DNA from: Bacteroidota bacterium
GTDB taxonomy: Bacteria > Bacteroidota > Bacteroidia > Bacteroidales > JAGONC01
Assembly: GCA_026391695.1 (NCBI GenBank)
Contig: JAPLDP010000034.1
Span: 1 to 64,000, forward strand
Reading direction: 5' to 3'
Length of the DNA: 64,000 bases
The notes below the pieces were generated by a model. It was not told where the DNA came from. It made no database searches and saw only the letters and a list, made by a program, of their open reading frames with translations. Of the stretch, positions 8,619 to 16,476 are shown in pieces. The number at the start of each line of letters is the position of its first letter. The first letter of the stretch is position 1. The position numbers were made by a program, and so were the translations under genes.

Positions 8619-10700
8619 TTACGCAGGCTTATCAGACCAGAACATTCCAATTGGAATATGCTTGCTTACTCTTTGGAAAACGCCATCATCTAAATAAGTT
8701 GAATACTGGCTATCTTTATAGTTTTTACCGTCTTTTTCACAGATAATTTCATCTGCGATAGCAGAAGAAACTGGAAAGACTTCTCCATTTTTAATGGCAT
8801 TTAACAACTCTGACTGGTCGGTTCTCAATTTCATTTTGAATTTCAATCCCTCTGAAGAGGGTTCGTAGTTGATATTAACGTCTGTGTCCACTGGTCGTCT
8901 TTTCAGGTAAAGAACTCCATCATACTTTATTATCTCTGATAATTCGGGTGATTTGTTGGCGGATTCAATGACGGATAGGTATTTAGCCTGGTCTTCTAAC
9001 CATTTTTTGAAATTATCCCTTTCAGTAGGTATTTCCGAAAATGTGTCCATCCATCCTACAATATCTGTGACATGGCCTAAAACACTAATCAGGACTTCCT
9101 TATCTTCCATGTTCCATGCAAGGGTGAAGGAGAATACTTTTTCATTGCCTTTCTGAACCAAAGCTGTAAATAAGTTTTTTAGTGCAGTTAGGGTATCATT
9201 TAACAAATCCTGTGTGGTCCTATCGGAATGAAATACACAGGGTATATTGCAATACATATCTTCAGGAATCAGGTAGATAAGGTTGTCAGGAATAAACAAG
9301 TCGGTATCCAGCCTATTGAGTGCTTTCTTTAACTCAAATACATCATATTCAACCGCATTGTGGATTTCACTTCCAATAGAAAGGCTATCGAATATTGAAA
9401 CTAACCTATCATGTTTAGGTTTTTCAGCCTGTTCATGATAAGAAACCAGCATTCTTATTCCTTCACCCTTGTTAATTGCATACGGTACTAACTTCTGAGT
9501 AACTGTTTGAGGAGCTTCTTCAATTACCCTGCGGACTTCCGGTTTTTCTAAACCGAAGTACTCAAATATCTGTGGATTTCCTTGCAAATAGTTAGTTACA
9601 AGACTTTTCCATTTAGCCAGAGGTAGTTTACCATCTACCCTAAAAATTTTGGTATATACGCTGCGTCTCCCAAAATCGGTCAATTTTGAATCAAGCCGTT
9701 CAAGCATCAAGTCTTTATTGTAAGATCTGATAGCTCCATCAAAATGGTTAAAACATTCTTGTTTCTTCTCATATATGGAATGAACGTATCTGCATCCATA
9801 GGTATCTACTAATTCCGGAGCAGGTTCATTTCTTACTTCTTCTAATTCGAATTCATAGTTGTTTCCGCTATGTTTCCAGTTGAAATCCGTGTTGACAATA
9901 CCATAATAAAGTTTTTCAAACTCATCACTTCTGTATTGAGTTGGACCAGAAGGGATATTGGCTATATCGTCAGAATATTTCGGTCCCCACCAATATTCAT
10001 ATTCATAAGATTTAAGAAAGGAGGGAGCATAACCTATCATATCCGTGTCCAGCGATATTCTTACAGTAACGTCTTTTACACAATGAAGGGCAACAAGCTC
10101 ATCTAAAAATTCAAAATGGAAATTATTCAAACGAGAAAGTGACCTACGAAAAAATGAGTTTGCAAAAACCGCTAAATCTGATTCTTTGTGTTTAAAAACT
10201 CCTTGGGACAAGTATTCAAATGACTGAAGCAAGTCACTCAGATATATCAATCCTGCTTTTTCCTTTTGGGCTAACTCTTTGAGGTCTGGGAAAACAGCAT
10301 ATAAAATTTCAGGGCTTATGTATGCAGCGCAAGAGGGATAATGAAATGTGCCGTTCTCAGAATAATTTGAGCCAAGCAAACCTATGAAAACCTCTTTATG
10401 TGGTTCAAATGCTTCACTGTATCTTTTGAGCAGTACTTTCCAACGAGCTGTATATATTTTTTCTGAATCTTCATTGTTGTCAGCAATTAAAATTCTCCCT
10501 ACCGTGTAAGTAATCCCAGGCTCGAAATAAAGTCCAAACGGAATAGCCCATCCAATTAAACGGTGCATGTCGTGGCTCATGTGTGTTGGCATTCCATAAA
10601 CGCCTGCTTGCCACATGCCATCTTCCAATGCTGACACGGTAAAACAGTGTCCGTACTTATTAACTTGATCAGTATTGAATACTCCGAAAAATGTTTTCAT
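8619..10700 (-). CDS. Large unrecognised protein, first gene of a two-gene unit
   Basis: 693 residues, soluble, no signal peptide or clear membrane segment. The N-terminal 110 residues contain a His-rich block (THMSHDMHRLIGWAIPFGL) followed by GRILIADNNED; the H-x3-H-x2-H and P/L-IG layout recalls HK97-type prohead protease motifs, but this is only a by-eye likeness. A second conserved-looking block at about 310-375 includes YGCRYVHSIYE, HFDGAIRSYN and the later YTKIFRVDG. It lies 24 bases inside the boundary of the attC-like element at 10722 and is followed after four bases by the 368-residue gene. Function unknown; context suggests a conflict or defence module. Confidence 0.72.
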   Translation of the reverse strand: MKTFFGVFNTDQVNKYGHCFTVSALEDGMWQAGVYGMPTHMSHDMHRLIGWAIPFGLYFEPGITYTVGRILIADNNEDSEKIYTARWKVLLKRYSEAFEPHKEVFIGLLGSNYSENGTFHYPSCAAYISPEILYAVFPDLKELAQKEKAGLIYLSDLLQSFEYLSQGVFKHKESDLAVFANSFFRRSLSRLNNFHFEFLDELVALHCVKDVTVRISLDTDMIGYAPSFLKSYEYEYWWGPKYSDDIANIPSGPTQYRSDEFEKLYYGIVNTDFNWKHSGNNYEFELEEVRNEPAPELVDTYGCRYVHSIYEKKQECFNHFDGAIRSYNKDLMLERLDSKLTDFGRRSVYTKIFRVDGKLPLAKWKSLVTNYLQGNPQIFEYFGLEKPEVRRVIEEAPQTVTQKLVPYAINKGEGIRMLVSYHEQAEKPKHDRLVSIFDSLSIGSEIHNAVEYDVFELKKALNRLDTDLFIPDNLIYLIPEDMYCNIPCVFHSDRTTQDLLNDTLTALKNLFTALVQKGNEKVFSFTLAWNMEDKEVLISVLGHVTDIVGWMDTFSEIPTERDNFKKWLEDQAKYLSVIESANKSPELSEIIKYDGVLYLKRRPVDTDVNINYEPSSEGLKFKMKLRTDQSELLNAIKNGEVFPVSSAIADEIICEKDGKNYKDSQYSTYLDDGVFQRVSKHIPIGMFWSDKPA

Positions 10701-10721
10701 TAGTCAAATAGTCTTTGTATG

Positions 10722-10843
10722 TGCCCTAACGTTGAGCTCAGATGCCGGTCCGGATTGTTGTCCGCCTCCGGCGGATAATGTGAGAGGTGCACTCCGTCAG
10801 CTATGACTGGCGGAGACACCTACTCGATTATGGTGCGTTATTT
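10722..10843 (-). repeat. attC-like element after the TonB-C gene
   Basis: On the minus strand it starts next to the stop codon with ATAACGCACC and ends CTCAACGTTAGGGC, so the ends are inverted repeats (ATAAC / GTTA) with core-site character. The stems TCCGCCTCCGGCGGA and CTCCGTCAG / CTGGCGGAG lie inside. It is closely similar to the elements at 7383 and 11290. Confidence 0.55.
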
Positions 10844-11266
10844 CTATTCCATTCTAAACTTTATAGGGATACAGTATTTAACAGGTACAACCTTTCCATT
10901 GCATTTCCCTGGTTTCCATTTTGGCATCTTATCTATTATTCTTAGAGCTTCTTTGTCTGCAAGATCATATATTCCTTTAAGAATGATTTTATTAGTTAGG
11001 TTCCCATCAGTCTCTACCATTACCGAAACATAAACAGTTCCTTGAAAGTCATCTTGACCATCATTTGGCCATATCAAATTGTTCAAAATGAATCTTTTCA
11101 ATGAGTTGGCACCTCCAGGAAATTCAGGCAATTGGTCAACCATCAAATACACTGTCCGGTTTGTAAGAGAGTCAAACAGAGACTTACACTCTGCTTTTGC
11201 ATTATCTGTCTGTGCAAAGAGCAAAACTGTCCAAAATATTATAGAAATAGTCAGAAGATATTTCAT
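10844..11266 (-). CDS. Periplasmic TonB C-terminal-domain protein
   Basis: 140 residues. Signal peptide MKYLLTISIIFWTVLLFAQ, then a TonB-C-like fold with PEFPGGANSLKRFI, WP, GTVYVSVMVETDGNL, DKEALRIIDKMPKWKPG and VKYCIPIKF. Bacteroidota often encode such short proteins outside ExbB-ExbD clusters; they are exported and their partner is unknown. The membrane anchor and proline-rich spacer of a true TonB are missing, so energising a receptor is unlikely. The start at 11266 was preferred because it opens with the signal peptide. It occupies one cassette-like unit. Confidence 0.75.
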   Translation of the reverse strand: MKYLLTISIIFWTVLLFAQTDNAKAECKSLFDSLTNRTVYLMVDQLPEFPGGANSLKRFILNNLIWPNDGQDDFQGTVYVSVMVETDGNLTNKIILKGIYDLADKEALRIIDKMPKWKPGKCNGKVVPVKYCIPIKFRME

Positions 11267-11289
11267 TGACTTGCTTGTTTTATAATGTA

Positions 11290-11414
11290 CCATAACGCCG
11301 AGCACAGATGCCTGCCCGGATTGTTGTCCGCCACCGGTGGACGATGTGAGTGGTGCACTCCGTTAGCTATGGCTGGCGGAGCCGCCTTTGAGATTGTCTG
11401 CTGTAGTTATTATA
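11290..11414 (-). repeat. attC-like element after the ParE toxin gene
   Basis: Begins at the toxin stop codon. Minus-strand ends are ATAACTACAG and GCTCGGCGTTATGG, inverted with respect to each other. Inside lie TCCGCCACCGGTGGA and CTCCGTTAG / CTGGCGGAG. It matches the elements at 7383 and 10722 along most of its length. Confidence 0.55.
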
Positions 11415-11726
11415 CTACTTTTTTCTTTTGTATAGTGTTGATTTTGTCAATAATCGTGTAGAATTATGCACCGTAAGTATATCAATTCTATAAATATCCA
11501 CAACTCGATAAACTATTCGGTAACTACCTCTTATTAACTCCCTTAAGTTTTTGTTATTAAATTCCGGGACAATTCTACCGGCTTTTGGGTGGGATTCCAA
11601 CAGATCTGTTGATTCAAATAAATTTTGAATTACAACTTTTGCATAACGTTCAGAATCTTTTGCAATATATTCACCAATATCATTAAGATCACGAATTGCA
11701 AAATCGGTCCAAACTACTTTAACCAT
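11415..11726 (-). CDS. RelE/ParE-family toxin
   Basis: 103 residues. The family pattern is clear: VWTDFAIRDLNDIGEYI, DSERYA, HPKAGRIVPE, RELIRGSYRIVYRV and the closing IDILTVHNSTRLL. ParE members poison DNA gyrase and RelE members cleave mRNA at the ribosome. The long first helix pair and the GR-x-VPE segment are more ParE-like, so gyrase is the likelier target, by inference. The gene overlaps the preceding antitoxin gene by 13 bases, the usual toxin-antitoxin arrangement. Confidence 0.88.
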   Translation of the reverse strand: MVKVVWTDFAIRDLNDIGEYIAKDSERYAKVVIQNLFESTDLLESHPKAGRIVPEFNNKNLRELIRGSYRIVYRVVDIYRIDILTVHNSTRLLTKSTLYKRKK

Positions 11727-11896
11727 TTGGAAAGCCTTTTTTTTGCTTCTTCCTTGGAATAAACTTTATCTGCTAATGATTCTTCTAATCCTTTTTGAAC
11801 TTTATCAATAAATATCAACTTATCTATGAGTTCATCAAGGCTGAAATTATCTGGAAGTTTTGAAACTGTTTTTATAACATTCTCTTTTGTCAACAT
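11714..11896 (-). CDS. Antitoxin of the ParE/RelE pair
   Basis: 60 residues, charged and helical (KLPDNFSLDELIDKLIFIDK ... YSKEEAKKRLSKWLK). Such short proteins pair with ParE/RelE toxins: the C-terminal amphipathic helix masks the toxin, and the N-terminus may be the DNA-binding or dimer part. Here no obvious ribbon-helix-helix or helix-turn-helix is visible. It is translated just before the toxin, with a 13-base overlap. Autoregulation of the pair is the family rule, not seen in the sequence. Confidence 0.8.
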   Translation of the reverse strand: MLTKENVIKTVSKLPDNFSLDELIDKLIFIDKVQKGLEESLADKVYSKEEAKKRLSKWLK

Positions 11897-12017
11897 ATCT
11901 ACATGGGGTGTTTTTACAAAGATAGCCGAAAATTCTATTCCCTGGATTATCAGTGAAAATTTTTATACTGGTATCCAATAAATAAGACTTCATGTTTGGT
12001 TGACGCCACACAAAGCC

Positions 12018-12986
12018 TTATTTATTGGTGGTAGTTATTGCTTTAATAAGTTCATTTTCAGTTATTTCAATTACTCGGATTATCCCAGCTTCACTAGCTG
12101 AACATTGATTTGCTGTATTTATTACAACGAAATAAAATACTTTGTTATTGAAATAGATAGCAGGAGGGAAAGTTTTTTCTGTTTCAGTAAAATTCATTTT
12201 AAGTTCAGCTTTGTCCATATTAAATATTATAAGGTATCCGACATCCTTATTATATTCATTAGTGTATCTGTAAATTTGCGTAAAACCATCTATAATTCTA
12301 TCTTTTCCGTATCCTTTAGCTCTATCAAATATTTTTATTTCAACAACTAAAGGGTTTTCTGTATCTATTTCCCCTACAATATCGGCTCTACCGGAAGATG
12401 ACATTGGAGTCGAAAATGGGTAATCAACTCCTTGGTCAAGGAGGAACAACCTTAAATCATCTTCAAAGATTTGTTCATAGTTCTTTTTTGCAGTGTCATA
12501 CTGTTCAAATAATTTCTTCTTTGTAAACCATTCTGTCCTTCTCTTATACTTTTCAAGTAAGTAGATTGTTGAATTGGATTTGTCAAGCCTATCATCTAAG
12601 TAATAAAGTATTGGATAAACAAAATTTTTAATAAAAACTGTTTTTTTATCTTGATCACCCCGCGGAAGAACTTCAACATATAGAATCTGATCAGGTTCAT
12701 TTCTCGAAAAAAGGTATTTTATCAACTTATAGCTGCATGTTGCTTCTTCTTCTTGGCTTTCATAACTGTAGCTACCAAAATTTCTATTATTTAACATGTT
12801 CTCAATTTTTAAATCATCATAATGATATTTAACACACGCTTCATTTATAATATTATTGGTAACTCTTTCCTTTTCAATATTGGTAATAAAAAATTCAAGT
12901 TGATTTCCAAAATGGCGAAAATCTGCCCGCTCTAATCTGGACAGCCACTCTTGAAGTTTTTCTTTTAGATTGTAGATATAATACAT
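12018..12986 (-). CDS. PD-(D/E)XK nuclease-fold protein
   Basis: 322 residues. The N-terminal part is helical. The C-terminal half carries a restriction-endonuclease-like core: SGRADIVGEI (catalytic Asp), PLVVEIKIFDRA (E-x-K) and then GFTQIYRY with conserved Gln and Tyr, followed by a strand VGYLIIFNM. This is the pattern of PD-(D/E)XK nucleases, many of which act in defence or mobile-element biology. The substrate is unknown. No attC-like element is evident in the 120 bases downstream, unlike most neighbours. Immediately upstream lies a decayed tyrosine recombinase. Confidence 0.75.
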   Translation of the reverse strand: MYYIYNLKEKLQEWLSRLERADFRHFGNQLEFFITNIEKERVTNNIINEACVKYHYDDLKIENMLNNRNFGSYSYESQEEEATCSYKLIKYLFSRNEPDQILYVEVLPRGDQDKKTVFIKNFVYPILYYLDDRLDKSNSTIYLLEKYKRRTEWFTKKKLFEQYDTAKKNYEQIFEDDLRLFLLDQGVDYPFSTPMSSSGRADIVGEIDTENPLVVEIKIFDRAKGYGKDRIIDGFTQIYRYTNEYNKDVGYLIIFNMDKAELKMNFTETEKTFPPAIYFNNKVFYFVVINTANQCSASEAGIIRVIEITENELIKAITTTNK

Positions 12987-13061
12987 AATTTTTGGCTTTT
13001 GTAGTGTGTATTAAATGTTATTTTTTGATTCTCTAACGAAGTTAATAAAATCAAATTTTTC

Positions 13062-13310
13062 TTATAATTCTTGCACTAAAAAATATTTATTGAAAATCTT
13101 ATAGATTATCCATTTCTTTATTTCCTGAATCTTTATTTCATCCAAGTATCTTAAATAAATCTCGGTCGTCTTAATATCCTTATGGCTTAGTATTTTACTG
13201 ATAATGTTTACATGGATCATTATTTCCAGGGCAATAGTCGTAAAAATTGTGCCGTGAACAAGGTAAGTATGGATTTTTAATTCCGGCTATCTTTATAATC
13301 TTCGTGGCAT
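13062..13310 (-). pseudogene. Tyrosine recombinase (integrase) C-terminal remnant
   Basis: Translating the minus strand in two frames rebuilds the end of a tyrosine recombinase. One frame reads IIKIAGIKNPYLPCSRH (the R-H of the catalytic box). The other continues FTTIALE, then IISKILSHKDIKTTEIYLRY (second catalytic H region and the nucleophile Tyr), and closes DEIKIQEIKK before a stop at 13062. A single-base frameshift near 13250 joins the two. The N-terminal two thirds are absent. It abuts the ccsA-like fragment with no spacer. It is not demonstrably an integron-type integrase; it looks like the phage/transposon class. Confidence 0.75.
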
Positions 13311-13470
13311 CTATTCTTCAGACATTTCGTCTTTATTCATCTTCCGGTATCGCCGGTATGCCACTATTGTGACAATTATTATTATGGCGATGGCAAAATA
13401 CACGAATGTCGGCACAAGCATCGGATCACCGCTGGCATAGGAATGAAGTCACAAAAGATAATAATTCACC
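13311..13470 (-). pseudogene. Displaced 3' end of a ccsA-type gene
   Basis: The minus strand encodes a C-terminus closely similar to the real cytochrome c biogenesis gene 4.8 kb away: NYY, then an in-frame TGA, LHSYASGDP, PTFVYFA, IIIIVTIVAYRRYRKMNK, ending EMSEE. By eye it is roughly 80% identical at DNA level to 18162-18310. Homology stops sharply after the NYY codons. It is an orphaned gene end, best explained by insertion of foreign DNA into the 3' end of ccsA or by an old tandem duplication. Confidence 0.8.
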
Positions 13471-13910
13471 CCCAGCTGATGCGCGTCCCGCTTTTGCAGG
13501 ACAGGTCTTCCGAACACGTGTCCGGGTCCAGCGTCCTGCTTTTACGGGAACGCTTGCTTGAAAAAGTGATTTTAATGATAATGCTGTAAATCGATTAAAC
13601 ATGACCTACAGCGGAATAATAAAATGAGCCGTGGTTCACCCTGATCGATTGATCTCTACTTTCTTGTTTGTTTTTCAATTTCTACCGGCCTGGACGAGCC
13701 GGCTTTTTTATTGTGATATGCAGAGCGAATATTCTTACCAGCAATTCCTGTCAGATAGTCAAGATTTTGATCGGATCAGGGAGGGTAATACCTTTAAATA
13801 GAAAAGATTGTGAATTGTAGGACTTTATTTTAAGGGGTGGGAAAGATTATGACAATTTATATGAAGGTACAGTGATAAATCCTATCATTGTAAAAGATAT
13901 TATTTTAATA
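13471..13910. other. Non-coding stretch with short direct repeats and a hairpin
   Basis: No credible gene. It opens with CAGCTGATGCGCGTCCCGC, which resembles 18020-18040 beside the real ccsA end. It holds two near-copies of GTCCCGCTTTTGCAGGA about 55 bases apart, and a weak hairpin at 13685-13702 (CCGGC / GCCGG) followed by six T. The latter looks like a plus-strand terminator although no plus-strand gene precedes it. Confidence 0.5.
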
Positions 13911-14054
13911 CGTTGCCGTACTAGTTACTCAGCCTCAAGCGGATGGTATGAGAAGCATACCTCGTCCGATAAATCTGGGGGGGCTGTCTACTTGATTATG
14001 CTCAGTTGAATAAACTTTTATCTTAATTTGTACGTTAGTTGTTTGTAATACAAA
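13911..14054 (-). repeat. Diverged attC-like element after a membrane-protein gene
   Basis: Directly follows the stop codon at 14055. It retains the order of blocks of the better copies: CCTCAAGCGGATGGTATGAG, CATACCTCGTCCG, GGGGCTGTCTACTTGATTA, but the terminal core sites are unclear. Probably a decayed member of the family. Confidence 0.35.
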
Positions 14055-14588
14055 TCATTTAATTTCGAAACACATTGATGCAAGAATAAACAATGAAAGT
14101 ATCTCAATGAGAACAGTAATTAGAATTGAGTTCCAGTAAAGCATCATTTTTTTCTTTCGTTTTTGATAATATTCATTTTCTTCTTTTTTACTGCCCCAAT
14201 CTTTTGGATCTAGATTTGACCATTCAGGCCGTTCTGGTTTTTCTTTAAAATCAGCGTTATTAATTTCCCAAGCCATTTTATTAAGAAAATAATTTATAAA
14301 ATCTAAATCACGTTCGCTGGATATAAAAATGGCTTTCAAGTGCCTATGCTGGATCCATAATATTCCAATATAAACAATAAGAATTGTAATTAGAAAAATC
14401 CAATTGTATGGATGCGGAATCGGTCGATGCGCAGAATAATAAATATATCCTGAGAAAGTCGCAATAGCTGTCCACAACGCAAATGAAGTTTTCCATTCAA
14501 TTTGTCGCCTTTTCCAAAGATTTTCTTGATTTATTTTGGCAGCTTCTAAATATTTATCTATTATTTTATTTTTGTTTTTTTTGGTCAT
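14055..14588 (-). CDS. Small membrane protein, unknown function
   Basis: 177 residues from a start at 14588, chosen because GGAGG lies seven bases upstream. A lysine-rich helical N-terminus (MTKKNKNKIIDKYLEAAKI) precedes two membrane spans (about residues 38-56 and 63-82), a cytosolic stretch rich in charged residues (PERPEWSNLDPKDWG) and a third span near the C-terminus (about 153-173). I do not recognise the family. It occupies its own cassette-like unit, with a diverged attC-like element after the stop. Confidence 0.65.
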   Translation of the reverse strand: MTKKNKNKIIDKYLEAAKINQENLWKRRQIEWKTSFALWTAIATFSGYIYYSAHRPIPHPYNWIFLITILIVYIGILWIQHRHLKAIFISSERDLDFINYFLNKMAWEINNADFKEKPERPEWSNLDPKDWGSKKEENEYYQKRKKKMMLYWNSILITVLIEILSLFILASMCFEIK

Positions 14589-14721
14589 TTTGAGATCCTC
14601 CATTTCATTTAAATTTAATATTTGATAATTCACTATATTCCCCGCATAATGCGTAATTCCCTTCATGAGTAAATTTATCCTTCATTCCTTCAATTAACTG
14701 AAAATCAACAATTTTTTATTA

Positions 14722-14822
14722 ATCACCAACTTATTTGTGATCTGAATGTACTATGGTGAATGAGGCGCACTTCATTAGATAAATCGGGCGGGGCTGTCTA
14801 TACGATTAGCAGTATTAATTTA
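14722..14822 (-). repeat. Diverged attC-like element after the proline-rich small gene
   Basis: Shares GGTGAATGAGGCGCACTTC, AGATAAATCGGGCGGGGCTG and TCTATACGATTA with the element at 13911 and, more distantly, with those at 7383-11290. A CACCAAC near 14722 could be the core-site remnant. It ends just before the stop codon of the small proline-rich reading frame at 14823. Confidence 0.35.
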
Positions 14823-14963
14823 TTACTTTTCCTCTATTGGGGGGAGAGGTGGTGGAATAGGTTCTTGACCTTCCCTAATTATCCTGTCTGCTGGAGGTGG
14901 TGGAGGAGGAGGTAGTGGTGTCTCCTCTGGCGGTAATGTTTGATTTGTCGGTTCGTCTATCAT
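14823..14963 (-). CDS. Small proline-rich reading frame overlapping the upstream membrane-protein gene
   Basis: 46 codons from ATG at 14963: MIDEPTNQTLPPEETPLPPP, a run of prolines, ADRIIREGQEPIPPPLPP, ending IEEK. It overlaps the end of the preceding gene in another frame. It deserves notice because it ends at the attC-like element exactly as other cassette genes do. Either it is a small partner gene, or the preceding protein really continues into this frame through a frameshift; both readings fit. No start-specific Shine-Dalgarno site is obvious. Confidence 0.4.
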   Translation of the reverse strand: MIDEPTNQTLPPEETPLPPPPPPPADRIIREGQEPIPPPLPPIEEK

Positions 14964-15483
14964 AATTCTCAAAGTTTAAAAGGTGTTTATTTAATGCTTC
15001 AATGTTCTTTATCTCAATTTGATATGATTTATCAGGCTTATTGAATAAATTGAATAAAAATGGAATAAAGGAAAGAACTAATGAGACAATCGCAATGAAC
15101 AAATATCTTTTTGAAATATATAAAAATTTAGATTTTAAATCATTATTAAAAGTATTTCTATCTGTGTATTCGGCAAGTTTATTTATAAGGTATTTTTCGA
15201 ATTCAGAATCGCCATTAACTCCTGAATAACTAGCCTGATATTGCGAATAATACTCTTCAAGAGCTTTTTTATATTTTATAAGCTCTGATGCGAATGGAAG
15301 TCCACGGTATTCATAACCTTTAAATAGGTTGTTATATGATTTGAACAAATAATAACATGATAAAATTGAAAAAAAAGATGAAAGCAAAACGAATATTAGC
15401 AGAAAAAGTTTTTCTAAAAGCACAGAATTAGTGAAATCATATTCCGAAATGACATAAAATAGAACAGCAAAAATAACAGTCAA
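14875..15483 (-). CDS. Two-helix membrane protein with coiled region (SLATT-like layout), 5' end interrupted
   Basis: About 202 residues in this frame: hydrophobic pair at residues 1-20 and 26-48, a charged helical middle (LIKYKKALEEYYSQYQ), and a further span near 125-145. This layout resembles SLATT-type membrane effectors of nucleotide-signalling systems, but I cannot assign it. No ATG fits: the frame can be opened only at TTG 15483, while an in-frame ATG at 15573 (MDLLNFFI) is cut off by TAA after eight codons. The sequence between the two is coding-like (KNKNEEERKTSLESS). So the gene may be inactivated by a nonsense change. The C-terminus also shifts frame relative to the proline-rich ORF. 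Confidence 0.55.
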   Translation of the reverse strand: MTVIFAVLFYVISEYDFTNSVLLEKLFLLIFVLLSSFFSILSCYYLFKSYNNLFKGYEYRGLPFASELIKYKKALEEYYSQYQASYSGVNGDSEFEKYLINKLAEYTDRNTFNNDLKSKFLYISKRYLFIAIVSLVLSFIPFLFNLFNKPDKSYQIEIKNIEALNKHLLNFENYDRRTDKSNITARGDTTTSSSTTSSRQDN

Positions 15484-15593
15484 AATACCTATTGGTATAT
15501 TCAGGGAACTTTCAAGCGAAGTTTTCCTTTCTTCTTCATTTTTATTCTTTTATATAAAGAAATTTAATAGATCCATATTTAATAAAGTATTTT

Positions 15594-15732
15594 TACTAAC
15601 ACCCTGCCGACAGCAGCAGTGTGGATTTTTGACAGTATTAATATTTATCTATAGTTTTCATTTTTAATATACCATTAACGTTTCTTTGCTAACCTGCATC
15701 GCATTGATTGACTGCCGGCTTGTTAGAGCATG
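15594..15732 (-). repeat. attC-like imperfect palindrome after the PD-(D/E)XK-like gene
   Basis: The clearest palindromic ends of the set: on the minus strand CTCTAACAAGCCGGCAGTC near the gene and CTGTCGGCAGGGTGTTAGT at the far end are inverted copies. Both termini carry core-like sequence (TCTAAC and GTTAGT). The middle is A/T-rich and unlike the other copies, as expected of attC sites with variable centres. Confidence 0.5.
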
Positions 15733-16476
15733 TCATATTATTTCATCAATAACGTCATTATTGGGAACATTTTCATGAAATTTCTCATTAATAAGTTGCG
15801 CAATTGTGTGAATTGCTATATCTGGCTGATAATTTGCATTCCAGCGATAATATTTGCGGTTCATCCATTCAATTATGGCAGGCCGAGTCATTATAAACCT
15901 TCCGACAGCATTTCCTCGGCCTTTTGCATCCATATCGGCAATTCTTTGGAACCTATTTACAAGATGGATAATTAAACGTTCTGAGTTAAAATTATTTGGA
16001 TACATTTTAGCAATTAAGTAGGCAGAATAGGCTGCATCAAAATCTCGAATTTGAAGAAATTCTATTAACTTCTGAATATTTAAAAAATTGACGTTTTGAG
16101 GAATTATATAGTCAGGCAATGAGTCAAACTTTCTCATTTCCCTTAGAACAATAACTTCTTGACAACCATTCTGAACACGTAATTGTTGCAATAAGTTTTC
16201 TTTTGTTAAATTATGCGGTAGATCCCACACAATTGCAACATCAAACCTCCCGTTGTCTCGGTAGTCTAATGAATTTGTTGGGATAAATTTGAACTCACAA
16301 CGCCTCAGATTATATGGAATTCTTCTTTTGTCGAGTACAAGACAATCCGGACTGGACTCAATTCCATCTACCTCATTTAGTACGGGTCCAAAATATTCTA
16401 TTTTCAAAATTTCGGAGGTATAACTTGAGGAAAAAAAATGTCTAAGAGATATCTCGTTACGGGGTTTGAATTGCAT
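15733..16476 (-). CDS. Putative PD-(D/E)XK-type restriction-fold protein
   Basis: 247 residues, soluble. The N-terminal half holds SSPDCLVLDKRR followed by RRCEFKF, a P-D-x(n)-E-x-K layout typical of restriction-like nucleases, then GRFDVAIVWDL. The C-terminal half is helical and unremarkable. I do not recognise a named family, and the assignment rests on the motif only. It is the most upstream unit of the cassette-like series and ends beside the attC-like palindrome. No gene lies within 700 bases upstream. Confidence 0.6.
   Translation of the reverse strand: MQFKPRNEISLRHFFSSSYTSEILKIEYFGPVLNEVDGIESSPDCLVLDKRRIPYNLRRCEFKFIPTNSLDYRDNGRFDVAIVWDLPHNLTKENLLQQLRVQNGCQEVIVLREMRKFDSLPDYIIPQNVNFLNIQKLIEFLQIRDFDAAYSAYLIAKMYPNNFNSERLIIHLVNRFQRIADMDAKGRGNAVGRFIMTRPAIIEWMNRKYYRWNANYQPDIAIHTIAQLINEKFHENVPNNDVIDEII

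Noticed and set aside
13685-13709. Hairpin with T-run taken as a real terminator
   Set aside because: No plus-strand gene precedes it; kept only as part of a non-coding stretch.
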